64,000 nt of DNA from Geothrix sp. GTDB lineage: Bacteria > Acidobacteriota > Holophagae > Holophagales > Holophagaceae. Below the pieces are notes generated by a model that worked only from the letters and a program-made list of their open reading frames with translations, searched no databases and had not been told where the DNA came from. The position numbers and the translations under genes were made by a program. Where the stretch lies: the NCBI GenBank assembly GCA_030681515.1, contig JAUXSE010000011.1, forward strand, positions 122,441-186,440, read 5' to 3'. How positions within the stretch are numbered: position 1 is the stretch's first letter; each line of letters starts with the position of its first letter. Of this stretch, positions 42,018 to 50,938 are shown piece by piece.

Positions 42018-44714
42018 ATGGCCGCCTCCGCCTCCTGGAGAGTCCTCCGGCCCCTGATCCCCGCCTTCGCGGTGGCGGGGCTGTGGGCCGGAGGCGTACC
42101 GGCCGGGACCACCACCCTGACGGAGATGCGCGTGAACCGCCAGGAGGAGGATGTCCTCCTGTTCGCCCTGCGGCTGGACCAGGCCTCGCTCAGCAGCACC
42201 TTCCCGGGTTTCGCCGTGAAGGGTGGAATCCTGGTGCCCCTGGGAGAGCTGTGCCGCCTGCTGGACCTGGCCATCCAGTCGGATCCGAACCGTGGCCGGG
42301 CCGAGGGCTTCTTCATCGAGGAGAAGCGCCGCTTCAGCCTGGATGTCCTGGCCGGAACCGTGGCCGTGGAGGGCCGCACCCAGACCTTCGACCGCTCGCA
42401 GGTGGAACTGCACGCCGACGATATCTACGTGGATACGCGCCTCATAGCCCTCTGGCTGCCCCTGGATCTCCAGGTCGCCAGCCGCACCGCGACCATCACG
42501 GTGTCGCCCCGCGTCGCCCTTCCCATCCAGGAGCGATGGCAGCGGGAACGCATGATCGGCCGCTTCCGCACCGCGGAGGGTCCAAAGGCCTTCCCGCCAT
42601 GGCCCGACCCCTACCGCCTGGCGGAAGTGCCGATGGTGGACGAGACCCTCCGCCTCACCGCCCGGACCGCCCCCGGAACGGATCAGCGCGTCCGCGCCCA
42701 GAGCACCACCTTCGCCACCGGGGACTTCCTCGGCCTGTCCTCCAGCCTGTACGCGGTCCTCGATGCCCAGGACGGCCTGTCGGAGTTCCGCATGACCCTG
42801 GGCCGCCGCGATCCGCAGGCGGGCCTGCTGGGTCCACTGAAGGCCACGGAGTTCGCCTTCGGGGAAGTCCTGGATCCGGGCCTCAACCTGCTCTCCATGC
42901 CCATGGCGGGCACCGGCGCGCTGCTCACCAACTACCCGCTGCAGCGCGAGAACGCCTTCGACCGCCACTCGTTCCAGGGCGATCTCCCGCCGGGCTGGCA
43001 GGTGGAGCTGTACCGGAACCAGGCCCTGCTGGGGTTCCAGGCCTCCCGTCCCGATGGCCGCTACGAATTCCTGAATGTGCCGCTCTACTACGGCTGGAAC
43101 GATTTCCGGATGGTGTTCTACGGTCCCCAGGGCCAGCGCCGCGAGGAGGTGGCCCGCTTCGACGTGAGCGAAAGCCAGACCCCCGCAGGGGCCTTCCACT
43201 ACCGGGTGGTGGGCACCGATCCCCGGCAGGCGGGAAAACGCGGCCAGGTCGAGGGCCGCTACGGGATCTCCAAGCGGTTCACGGCAGGATTCTCCGTATC
43301 GGGGCTGGACCTGGACGGCCGGCGCCATACCTACACCCAGGCGAATCTCCAGGGATTCTGGAAGCCCCTGTCGGCCACCCTCACGGCGGCCCGGGATCAA
43401 CTGGGAGGCGCCATCGCGGAACTGGGCCTCCGCAGCCGCATCGGATCCACCAGCCTCACGGTGAAACATGCGGAACTCCAGGACGGCTTCATCAGTGAAG
43501 TGTTTCGGCCCATCTACGGCCCGGTCCGGAGCCGCAGCAGCCTGGAGACCTCGACCCTGCTGCCCAGCCTGGCCCGCAGCCTCGTCACCTTCGACCTCGG
43601 CGCCTCCCAGGACCGGCTGGTGGCGGGCGGCAGCGTGGACCGTCTGCACAACCGCATCTCCACGTCCTTCCACGGGTACTTCTTTTCCAACGAGATCATC
43701 CGCACCGAAGGCCGGAGTGCCGCGGCGTCCTTCCCCGCCACCACCACGGGGGACTTCCTCGCCAGCAAGTTCTTCCGCACCTTCTCTCTGCGGGGCCAGG
43801 CGAACTACCAGATGGATGGCGCCCGGCGCCTGAACGCCCTGTCCGCCTTCGCCGAGACGCCCATCTTCGACCCCTTCAACCTTCGCGCCGGCCTCACCCG
43901 GTCCATCGTTTCCGGCGATACCCTCGTGCAGCTGGGCGCCCACAAGACCCAGGGCGCCTACGCCCTCGGCCTGGAGCTGAGCTATTCCACGCGGAGCCGC
44001 CTTTCCCTGGACCTCACCCTGCGCGTGGGACTCGCCCGGGAGCCGCGGAGCGGACGGTTCCACGCGCAGGCCCAGGGCATCGCCAGCCACGGCGCCGTCT
44101 CTGCCCGGGCCTTCCTCGACGCCAACAGCAACGGCGTGATGGATCCCGGCGAGAAGCCCCTCCAGGGGGTGGGATTCATGGCGAACGGCGCCTCCCAGCC
44201 CCGGGCCACGGATGCCGAGGGGGTGGCCTTCCTCACCAACCTTTCCGGTGATCTCGCGGCCAACCTGTCCGTCAGTTCCTCCACCCTGGAGGATCCCCTC
44301 ATGCGTCCGGGAAACCCGGGTCTGCGCATCACCCCCCGCCCCGGCCACGTGGTCCTGGCGGATGTTCCCCTGGTGCTGTTCGGCGAGGTCACGGGAACGG
44401 CCTACCTCAAGCGGGACGGCGCTTCCCGCGAGCTGGCCGGCCTGCTGCTGGAACTGGTGGACGCCCAGGGCAAGGTCGCGAAACGCGCCCGGACGGCCTT
44501 CGACGGTTTCTACACCCTTTCCGATATTCCGCCCGGGGCCTACCAGCTCCGGGTGCCCGAAGCCGAGATCCGCCGGCTCGGGCTCGCGGCACCCACGCCC
44601 ATGAGCGTGATCGTGACCTCCGAGGGCACGATGGTGGACGGCCTCGATCTGGTAATCACACCTGATCTCGCATTCTCCCCCGCTCTGCGGGAGGATGTCC
44701 GGAAGGAAGAATGA
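42018..44714 (+). CDS. usher-like outer-membrane assembly protein
   Basis: 898 residues. After a signal region (FAVAGLWAGGVPAG) comes a part with GVPLYYGW-like usher features: HSFQGDLPPGWQVELYRNQA, FLNVPLYYGWNDFRMVFYGP, GQRREEVARFDVSESQTPAG, then a long barrel with alternating strands to about residue 690. The C-terminal 200 residues are Ig/carboxypeptidase-regulatory-like, including FLDANSNGVMDPGEKPLQGV, a calcium-binding type motif. The weak likeness to Fim/Pap ushers and the different C-terminal domain suggest a divergent usher class. Fused in operon with chaperone and two DUF4402 genes. Confidence 0.72.
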   Translation: MAASASWRVLRPLIPAFAVAGLWAGGVPAGTTTLTEMRVNRQEEDVLLFALRLDQASLSSTFPGFAVKGGILVPLGELCRLLDLAIQSDPNRGRAEGFFIEEKRRFSLDVLAGTVAVEGRTQTFDRSQVELHADDIYVDTRLIALWLPLDLQVASRTATITVSPRVALPIQERWQRERMIGRFRTAEGPKAFPPWPDPYRLAEVPMVDETLRLTARTAPGTDQRVRAQSTTFATGDFLGLSSSLYAVLDAQDGLSEFRMTLGRRDPQAGLLGPLKATEFAFGEVLDPGLNLLSMPMAGTGALLTNYPLQRENAFDRHSFQGDLPPGWQVELYRNQALLGFQASRPDGRYEFLNVPLYYGWNDFRMVFYGPQGQRREEVARFDVSESQTPAGAFHYRVVGTDPRQAGKRGQVEGRYGISKRFTAGFSVSGLDLDGRRHTYTQANLQGFWKPLSATLTAARDQLGGAIAELGLRSRIGSTSLTVKHAELQDGFISEVFRPIYGPVRSRSSLETSTLLPSLARSLVTFDLGASQDRLVAGGSVDRLHNRISTSFHGYFFSNEIIRTEGRSAAASFPATTTGDFLASKFFRTFSLRGQANYQMDGARRLNALSAFAETPIFDPFNLRAGLTRSIVSGDTLVQLGAHKTQGAYALGLELSYSTRSRLSLDLTLRVGLAREPRSGRFHAQAQGIASHGAVSARAFLDANSNGVMDPGEKPLQGVGFMANGASQPRATDAEGVAFLTNLSGDLAANLSVSSSTLEDPLMRPGNPGLRITPRPGHVVLADVPLVLFGEVTGTAYLKRDGASRELAGLLLELVDAQGKVAKRARTAFDGFYTLSDIPPGAYQLRVPEAEIRRLGLAAPTPMSVIVTSEGTMVDGLDLVITPDLAFSPALREDVRKEE

Positions 44715-44716
44715 CG

Positions 44717-45658
44717 ATGCTCCGCTCCCTTCTCTCGCAGGTTTCGAGACTGTGCCAGGTCGCGCTCCTGGCGGGGATGGCCCTTCCTGCCGCCGCCCAG
44801 ACACCGACCATCACGAAGTACACGGACATCTCCCTGGGTTCCATCGTGCCCGGCGCATCCGCCGGAACGGTGGTGCTGAACTCCCCTTCCGGCACCCGGA
44901 CGGCCACGGGGGGCACCAGTCTCGGGTCTTCCGCCGGCACCAGCCTCGGCACGCTCACCCTTTCGGGCAAGGCGGGTAATAGCTGGTCCGTCACGCAGGG
45001 AAGCCCCATCCCCTTCACGCTGATCGGGCCCGGAGGCGCCACCATGCGGGTGACCGTGGTGGATTTCGAACCCAGCGCCACCAACAGCGGCACCTTTCCG
45101 GCCTCGGGTACCACCGGCTTCTTCTACCTGGGCGTCACCCTCTCGGTGGGCACCAGTGCCGCCACGCCCGCGGGCACCTACACGGGGAGTTTCTCCCTGC
45201 GGGTGACCGACACCACCAGCAACAAGAACAGCACGACGGCTTTCGCGGTGCGGGCCAAGGTGGATCCGGTCATCACCCTCGCCCGGCTCACGGATCTCCG
45301 CTTCGGCGATGTCTTCACGAGTCCGGCGGCAGGAACCGTGGTCCTCAGCCCCGCCGGCGCGCGAAGCGCCACCGGGGGCGCGGGGCTGGGTTCGCTATCG
45401 CCCGTGGGACCGGCCACCTTCACCGTGACCGGCGCGGCCAGCGCCGTCTATGCCATCACCCTCCCCGCGAGCATCACGCTCAATGCCCCCGGCGGCACCC
45501 TCACCGTATCCCCCGTCACGAGCACGCCCAGCCTCACGGGCCTCCTGAGCGCCACCGGACAGCAGACCCTGGCCGTGGGGGGCACCCTCAACGTGGCCGC
45601 CAACCAGACCGACGGGGACTACGCCGGCACCTTCAACGTGATGGTGGCGTACAACTGA
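44717..45658 (+). CDS. double DUF4402 protein, possible tip or minor subunit
   Basis: 313 residues from ATG 44717 (ATG 44711 overlaps the usher stop and is too near the AAGGAAGA site). A signal peptide (VALLAGMALPAAAQ) is followed by two DUF4402 domains: ISLGSIVPGASAGTVVLNSP (about 40-180) and LRFGDVFTSPAAGTVVLSPA (about 200-313), the latter ending GDYAGTFNVMVAYN, nearly the same as the end of the first pilin. A two-domain subunit at the end of a chaperone/usher operon is often the adhesin or tip; this is inference. Confidence 0.72.
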   Translation: MLRSLLSQVSRLCQVALLAGMALPAAAQTPTITKYTDISLGSIVPGASAGTVVLNSPSGTRTATGGTSLGSSAGTSLGTLTLSGKAGNSWSVTQGSPIPFTLIGPGGATMRVTVVDFEPSATNSGTFPASGTTGFFYLGVTLSVGTSAATPAGTYTGSFSLRVTDTTSNKNSTTAFAVRAKVDPVITLARLTDLRFGDVFTSPAAGTVVLSPAGARSATGGAGLGSLSPVGPATFTVTGAASAVYAITLPASITLNAPGGTLTVSPVTSTPSLTGLLSATGQQTLAVGGTLNVAANQTDGDYAGTFNVMVAYN

Positions 45659-45676
45659 AGCGGTGCGCCCCAGCTC

Positions 45677-47584
45677 CTAGAAGAGTCCCACCACCCGCCC
45701 CGTCTCCGGGTCCACGTCCACATCGTAGAAGCCGGGCCGGGTGGGCAGGCCGGGCATGGTGGCCATCTTGCCCAGCAGCGGATAGAGGAAGCCCGCGCCG
45801 ACGCTGGCCCGGATATCCCGCACGGGAATGCGGAAGCCCGTGGGAGCGCCCTTGAGCGCGGGATCGTGGCTCAGGCTCAGGTGCGTCTTGGCCATGCAGA
45901 TGGGAAGGACATCGTAGCCGAGCCGCGTGTAGGCCTCGATGCGGGCCTCGGCCTCGGGCGAGTAGTCCACGCCGTCGGCGCCGTAGATCTCCCGGGCGAT
46001 GGTCTCGATCTTCTGCTTGATGGGCTCGTCCAGGCCGTAGAGGAAACGGAAATTCGAGGGCCGCTCGCAGACGCGCATGACGGCCCGGGCCAGATCCAGG
46101 GCCCCTTCCCCGCCCAGGGCCCAGTTCTGGCAGACCACGGCATCCTCGGCGCCGCTTTCCAGCGAGGCCCGGCGCACCAGCTCCAGTTCAGCCTCGGAAT
46201 CCGCGGCGAACCCGTTGACGGCCACCACCACGGGCACACCGAACTTCCGGGCGATGCGGATGTGGTGCAGCAGGTTGGGCAGGCCCTGGCGCAGCAGATC
46301 CAGGTTCTCCTCCAGGTAGACCGGATCCAGGGGCTTCCCGGCCACGACCTTGGGCCCCCCGCCGTGCATCTTGAGGGCGCGCACCGTGGCCACCAGCACC
46401 ACGGCATTGGGCACCAGGCCCGAGACGCGGCACTTGATGTCGAAGAACTTCTCCATGCCCATGTCGGCGCCGAAGCCCGATTCGGTGATCACGTAGTCCG
46501 CCAGCTTCAGGGCGATCTGATCCGCCAGGATGGAGCTGTTGCCGTGGGCGATGTTGGCGAAGGGGCCCGCATGCACGAAGACCGGCGTGCCTTCGAGCGT
46601 CTGCATCAGGGTGGGCTTGAGGGCGTCCTTCATGAGCACGGTCATGGCGCCCGCCACGCCCAGATCCTCGGCTGTGACGGTTTCGCCCTGCCGGTTCAGC
46701 CCCACCACCATGGCACCCAGGCGGCGCCGCATGTCCTCCAGGCCCGTGGTGAGGGCCAGCACGGCCATGATCTCGCTGGCCACGGTGATGTCGAAGCCCG
46801 TCTCCCGGGCGAAGCCCTGTTCCTCTCCGCCCGTGCCCACGGTGACGCCCCGGAGGAACCGGTCACTGATGTCCAGCACGCGGCGCCAGGTGATGGCGGC
46901 CGGATCGAGATCCAGCCGGCAGACGCGGCGGCGCTCCCCGGCGGTGAAGGTCTCCGGATCGCCCTTGGTGATGCCCAGCCTGGCGCAGCGCAGCTGGAGC
47001 GAGCGGGGGAACCGGCGGCGGCCCTTGGCCTTCGGGAAGATGCGCTCGAACAGCTGTTCATCCGTGGCGCCGGCCTCGTGGAGGACCCGGGCGTCCAGGG
47101 CGGCGGCGCAGAGATTGTGGGCCGCGGTGATGGCATGGATATCCCCGGTCAGGTGGAGGTTGAAGTCCTCCATGGGGATCACCTGGCTGTAGCCGCCGCC
47201 CGCCGCACCACCCTTGATGCCGAAGGTGGGGCCCTGGCTGGGCTGGCGGATGCAGGTGAGGACGCGCTGGCCGAGATGGGCACCCAGGGCCTGGCTGAGG
47301 CCCACTGTCGTGGTGGTCTTGCCCTCGCCCAACGGAGTCGGCGTGATGGCGGTGACATCCACGTAGCGGCCGTTGGGACGATCCATGAGGCGATCCAGCA
47401 CCTCCAGCCGCACCTTGGCCTTGGTGGGGCCGTAGTGCTCGAGTTCGCTTTCCTGAAGCCCGAGCTCCGCCGCCACCCGTCCGATGGGCTTGAGCACGGC
47501 GGCCTGGGCGATGTCCAGATCCGAGGGCACCGGATCCCTGCGCTGAAGGAGGGTGGGGGTGAAGGGCGTCGTGACGGTATTCAT
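45677..47584 (-). CDS. fhs: formate--tetrahydrofolate ligase
   Basis: 635 residues. The P-loop [19 protein letters not shown] is followed by [24 protein letters not shown] sequence (here [16 protein letters not shown]), [30 protein letters not shown] [30 protein letters not shown] and [18 protein letters not shown]. It makes 10-formyl-THF from formate and ATP. About 75 residues longer than typical (about 555), owing to an N-terminal extension and insertions. GAGGAGACGG precedes the ATG. Convergent with the pilin operon. Confidence 0.94.
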   Translation of the reverse strand: MNTVTTPFTPTLLQRRDPVPSDLDIAQAAVLKPIGRVAAELGLQESELEHYGPTKAKVRLEVLDRLMDRPNGRYVDVTAITPTPLGEGKTTTTVGLSQALGAHLGQRVLTCIRQPSQGPTFGIKGGAAGGGYSQVIPMEDFNLHLTGDIHAITAAHNLCAAALDARVLHEAGATDEQLFERIFPKAKGRRRFPRSLQLRCARLGITKGDPETFTAGERRRVCRLDLDPAAITWRRVLDISDRFLRGVTVGTGGEEQGFARETGFDITVASEIMAVLALTTGLEDMRRRLGAMVVGLNRQGETVTAEDLGVAGAMTVLMKDALKPTLMQTLEGTPVFVHAGPFANIAHGNSSILADQIALKLADYVITESGFGADMGMEKFFDIKCRVSGLVPNAVVLVATVRALKMHGGGPKVVAGKPLDPVYLEENLDLLRQGLPNLLHHIRIARKFGVPVVVAVNGFAADSEAELELVRRASLESGAEDAVVCQNWALGGEGALDLARAVMRVCERPSNFRFLYGLDEPIKQKIETIAREIYGADGVDYSPEAEARIEAYTRLGYDVLPICMAKTHLSLSHDPALKGAPTGFRIPVRDIRASVGAGFLYPLLGKMATMPGLPTRPGFYDVDVDPETGRVVGLF

Positions 47585-47691
47585 GCCGTCTCCTCGGAAT
47601 GATCCAGCTTCATGATGAAGACAGAACGGCCTCGGGGCCGCCCTACTCCGGGATTGTTGATTCGCATCACAGCCGCCGCCATGCTGGATCC

Positions 47692-48318
47692 ATGCGTCGG
47701 TTGAAAGAGGTTGCCATCCACCGCTTCCGGGAGAGGGCTTCGATCTTCCTCACGGAGCTGCATCCCGCCCGGGCTGCGGCGGAACGGGCCGTGGTGCTGG
47801 CCGCCCTTCGCAAGCGGGCCTTCGACGCCACCCATCACTGCAGCGCCTGGCGCGAGGGCGTGCCCATCTCAGCCTTCGGCGCCGATGACGATGGCGAGCC
47901 CTCGGGCACCGCGGGAAGGCCCATGCTGGCGGTGCTGGAGGGCGCCCAGGCCACGGATCTCATCGCCATCTGCATCCGGTGGTACGGCGGCACGAAACTC
48001 GGCACCGGCGGACTGGTGCGCGCCTATGCCGCGGGCGTCCAGGGCGCCCTGGCCGCGGCCGAGGCCGCGGGCGCATGGGAGGAGGTCCGCATCCTCCGCG
48101 CCGGCGAAATCCGGGTGCCCTCCGCCCAGGCCCACCTGCCCTTCGCGCTGCTGGGCGCCTTCCCGGCCGCCGCCGCCCTCGACCAGACCTTCGATGGCGA
48201 GGAGGCCGTGCTGCGGTTTGAATGTCCACCCGAGCTGGCCCCGGCCCTGGATCACGCTTGGCGCGAGCGCAGCCGGGGCGGGGCAATCGACTGGGATTCA
48301 GCAGGGCAAGAAAAATGA
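47692..48318 (+). CDS. YigZ/IMPACT-family (UPF0029) protein
   Basis: 208 residues. KSRFIAxxxP-like start reads [14 protein letters not shown]; the conserved core is [28 protein letters not shown] and [20 protein letters not shown], diagnostic of the family. A C-terminal ferredoxin-like EF-G-like half follows. Role unresolved; the eukaryotic relative IMPACT affects translation control. ATG at 47692; divergent from fhs. Confidence 0.9.
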   Translation: MRRLKEVAIHRFRERASIFLTELHPARAAAERAVVLAALRKRAFDATHHCSAWREGVPISAFGADDDGEPSGTAGRPMLAVLEGAQATDLIAICIRWYGGTKLGTGGLVRAYAAGVQGALAAAEAAGAWEEVRILRAGEIRVPSAQAHLPFALLGAFPAAAALDQTFDGEEAVLRFECPPELAPALDHAWRERSRGGAIDWDSAGQEK

Positions 48319-48603
48319 CAACCGGTAAGGAACGGTGAGGGCCGGTGAAAAAACACAAAGCAATTCATTCTTGCTCCCCGTTCCTCCCCGTTCCTCACTG
48401 GTTAATTGCAGTTCCGGTGGATCAATTCAAAGGTTGAGTTGAAGCCGCGGAGCGCCCGCCTGGCATCACCCCCTCGCACGGCGACATGGGGTTTGGTTTC
48501 GACCGCTGAAAGGCCGCTCGCCGGTCCAGGCCCGCCATTCACCGATCCTTGCCCTGACTGGGTCTCGGATGCCCGTAGCTTGATCACACGGAAGGAGACG
48601 GCC
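48319..48603. other. intergenic region before the LiaI/LiaF-LytSR operon
   Basis: 285 bases without a convincing gene. GGAACGG near 48330 can pair with the repeated CCGTTCCTC near 48380-48400, a possible terminator for the YigZ gene. The promoter for the following operon should lie after about 48500, but no clear -35/-10 pair was seen. Confidence 0.4.
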
Positions 48604-48717
48604 ATGGTCCATGCGGGATGGTTCATTGATTGCCCCTGGTGGTGGCTGGCGCTGTGGCTTCCCTCGCTGGCCTTCGCCATTCCCTGCGGATCAGGACGAA
48701 AGGAACACCGCTCATGA
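48604..48717 (+). CDS. 37-residue single-TM peptide, first gene of the envelope-sensing operon
   Basis: ATG at 48604 has the strong site AAGGAGACGG. The peptide MVHAGWFIDCPWWWLALWLP continues with a hydrophobic run and ends GSGRKEHRS; its TGA overlaps the next ATG (ATGA at 48714-48717), so it is translationally coupled to the LiaI-like gene. No family is recognised. A short membrane peptide that regulates the following sensor is one possibility. Confidence 0.65.
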   Translation: MVHAGWFIDCPWWWLALWLPSLAFAIPCGSGRKEHRS

Positions 48718-49139
48718 ACGCCCAGGAACGCCCTCCGCTCTTTTCAGCCAAGCTCGTCTTCGGGCTGACGGTCATCGCCCTGGGCCTGATCCTCACGGCG
48801 GACAGCCTCCACTGGTATGACGCCTGGCACCTGCTGACCTGGTGGCCCCTGGCGCTGACGGCCTTCGGCCTCGCACGGCTCGCCCAGGATGGCCCCCTCA
48901 GCCTCCGCGGCCACATCTGGCTGGGGCTTTCCATGGCCGGCTTCATCTCCCAGTTCGGCCCCTGGGGCCTGCTGGAACGCTGGTGGCCGGTCTTCCTGGT
49001 CTGGGGGGGCATCGTCGTCACCCTGCGGGCCATCTTCCCCCAACCCAAGCGGACGCGGAAAGACAAGACCCGACCCCCATCGCCAAACCCCGGCGTTTCC
49101 GGTGATCCTGAAACTGATTCCCCGCAGGTGAAGCCATGA
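48714..49139 (+). CDS. LiaI/LiaF-like transmembrane-domain protein
   Basis: 141 residues with four hydrophobic helices: FSAKLVFGLTVIALGLILTA, WWPLALTAFGLARL, WLGLSMAGFISQFG and WWPVFLVWGGIVVTLRAIF, then a charged soluble tail. The WP-L-L-GL pattern is that of the LiaI-LiaF TM region (DUF5668-like). Overlaps the genes on both sides by four bases. Probably a membrane sensor part for cell-envelope stress. Confidence 0.75.
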   Translation: MNAQERPPLFSAKLVFGLTVIALGLILTADSLHWYDAWHLLTWWPLALTAFGLARLAQDGPLSLRGHIWLGLSMAGFISQFGPWGLLERWWPVFLVWGGIVVTLRAIFPQPKRTRKDKTRPPSPNPGVSGDPETDSPQVKP

Positions 49140-49846
49140 ACACCCCCGACGACGCCAAGGCCCCCAGCCCCTTCAGCCCCAAGCTGGTGCTGGGGGTGGC
49201 CATCATCGTGGCGGGCCTCGTGCTCACCCTCGACAATCTCGGCCTCATCGAGGCCCACACGCTCTTCAAGCTCTGGCCCCTGGTGCTGGTGGCCATGGGC
49301 ATCGCCAAGATCCGCCAGGAAGGCAGCGGGGGGGGGCTCGGGGGCTGGTTCCTCGTGCTGGGCGGCGCCTTCCTGCTGCTCTTCACCTTCGCCCGGGGGC
49401 ACCTGGCCGAAGCCCTGGCACCCATGCTGGTGGTGGCCGTGGGCATCCTCATCGTCATCAAGGCGCTCAAGCAGAATCGCGGCGTGCCGTCCGAACTGGC
49501 CCTTTCCGAGGATTTCCTCCAGGGCACGGCCATCTTCGGCGGGTTCAAGCGGCGCGTGCTGACCCAGGCTTTCAAGGGGGGCGAATTGACGGCCATCTTC
49601 GGCGGCTATGAAGTGGATCTCCGCCATGCGGCCCTCGAATCCGGCCAGGCCCGCATTGATGTCTTCGTGCTCTTCGGCGGCGGCGAGATCCGCGTGCCCG
49701 AGGGCTGGGAGATCGCCAACCGCGCCACGGCCATGTTCGGGGCCCTGGACGACAAGACCCACCATGGCCCTGCCCCCGCCGAAGGCCGCCCCCGTCTCGT
49801 GGTGACCGGCCTGATCCTCTTCGGCGGCACGGAGGTGAAAAGCTGA
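49136..49846 (+). CDS. LiaF-like cell-envelope protein
   Basis: 236 residues: N-terminal LiaI-LiaF TM region (LVLGVAIIVAGLVLTLDNLG, LWPLVLVAMGIAKI, two more helices to about residue 115) and a C-terminal LiaF-type beta-helix domain with repeating Gly turns (TAIFGGFKRRV, TAIFGGYEVDLRHAAL, VFVLFGGGEIRVPEGWEI, LILFGGTEVKS). In Firmicutes LiaF holds back the LiaS kinase; here the following gene is a LytS-type kinase, so a similar restraint can be proposed. Confidence 0.82.
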   Translation: MNTPDDAKAPSPFSPKLVLGVAIIVAGLVLTLDNLGLIEAHTLFKLWPLVLVAMGIAKIRQEGSGGGLGGWFLVLGGAFLLLFTFARGHLAEALAPMLVVAVGILIVIKALKQNRGVPSELALSEDFLQGTAIFGGFKRRVLTQAFKGGELTAIFGGYEVDLRHAALESGQARIDVFVLFGGGEIRVPEGWEIANRATAMFGALDDKTHHGPAPAEGRPRLVVTGLILFGGTEVKS

Positions 49847-50910
49847 TGCATCCCCTGTTGGCCAGCCGCGCGCGGTTGGGGGCCTACCTCCTGGGGTGGG
49901 CCCCCATCGCGCTCCTGCTCACAGGCATCGCCCGCAGCCAGGGCTGGAGCTGGGCCGAGGCGGCATCGCTCTCCCTGCCCCTGTGTCTTTTCGCCGCCTT
50001 CCTGTTCCTGTCGGCCTGGTTCCTCTGCCGAGCCCTGCCCCTCGGCCGCACGGTCGAAGGTCTCGGCGCCCACGGGGCGGCCTGGGGCATGGCGGCCATC
50101 CTCATGGGCGGGCTGTGGGCGGGCCTGGCCTGGCTGCTGGCCCGGATGCTGGCCTGGATCCCAGGCCTGGAGGCCCTGCCCCAGCGGGTGGGAGCAGCCC
50201 TGCCGGTGCTCACGGGCCTGGGCATCCTCCTCTACCTGGCCTCTGTGGCCCTCAGCTACCTGATGCTGGCCCAGGACCGGGCCGTCGAGGCCGAACGGAA
50301 GGGCGCTGAACTGCAACTGCTGGCCCAGGAATCCGAACTGAAGGCCCTGCGCGCCCAGCTCAATCCCCATTTCCTGTTCAACAGCCTGAATTCCCTGTCG
50401 GCGCTCACGGCCATGGATCCGGCCCGGGCCCGGGAGATGTGCGTACTGCTATCGGATTTCCTCCGCCGCAGCCTGGGTCTGGGTGAGCGGAGGCTCGTGG
50501 CCCTTCGGGAGGAACTGGATCTGGCCCGCGCCTACCTGGCCATCGAGCAGATCCGCTTCGGCGCCCGGCTGAAGCTGGCCTGGTCCGTGGATCCCGCGGC
50601 GGAACCCGCGCTGCTTCCCACCCTGCTGCTGCAACCCCTGGTCGAGAACGCCATCAAGCACGGCATCGCGGCCCTGTCCGAGGGCGGCATCCTGGCCGTG
50701 GCCGCGGAGGTGCTGGAAGGGCACGTGGTCCTGAAGGTGGACAATCCACTGGATCCCGACGCCCCGACGCCCCAGGGCCTGGGCCTGGGCCTGCGGCAGG
50801 TGCGCCAGCGCCTGCTCGGGCGCTTCGGCAGCCGGGCCCGCTTCGAGGCCGGCGTGCGGGATGGCATCCATCGCGTGACCCTGGTGTTCCCCCTGGAGAC
50901 CGAACCATGA
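49846..50910 (+). CDS. LytS/YehU-type sensor histidine kinase
   Basis: 354 residues: four hydrophobic N-terminal segments (to about residue 145), a short coiled coil (AERKGAELQLLAQESELKAL), then the His_kinase domain with LRAQLNPHFLFNSLNSLSAL containing the phospho-acceptor His, and an ATPase part LLLQPLVENAIKHGIA and GLGLGLRQVRQRL. The ATG overlaps the LiaF-like stop by one base. It should pair with the LytTR regulator that follows. Confidence 0.9.
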   Translation: MHPLLASRARLGAYLLGWAPIALLLTGIARSQGWSWAEAASLSLPLCLFAAFLFLSAWFLCRALPLGRTVEGLGAHGAAWGMAAILMGGLWAGLAWLLARMLAWIPGLEALPQRVGAALPVLTGLGILLYLASVALSYLMLAQDRAVEAERKGAELQLLAQESELKALRAQLNPHFLFNSLNSLSALTAMDPARAREMCVLLSDFLRRSLGLGERRLVALREELDLARAYLAIEQIRFGARLKLAWSVDPAAEPALLPTLLLQPLVENAIKHGIAALSEGGILAVAAEVLEGHVVLKVDNPLDPDAPTPQGLGLGLRQVRQRLLGRFGSRARFEAGVRDGIHRVTLVFPLETEP

Positions 50911-50938
50911 AAGCCCTGATCCCATGAAAGCCCTGATC
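50905..50938 (+). repeat. 17-bp perfect tandem duplication over the lytR-like start
   Basis: CCATGAAAGCCCTGATC occurs at 50905-50921 and directly again at 50922-50938. The first copy holds the kinase stop codon and an ATG (50907) that opens a six-residue frame MKALIP ending in a TGA overlapping the real ATG at 50924. Confidence 0.95.

Noticed and set aside
41343..44804. Minus-strand open frame of 1153 codons under the chaperone and usher genes
   Set aside because: It is a mirror of GC-rich codons; the plus strand encodes signal peptides, ordered domains and overlapping genes.
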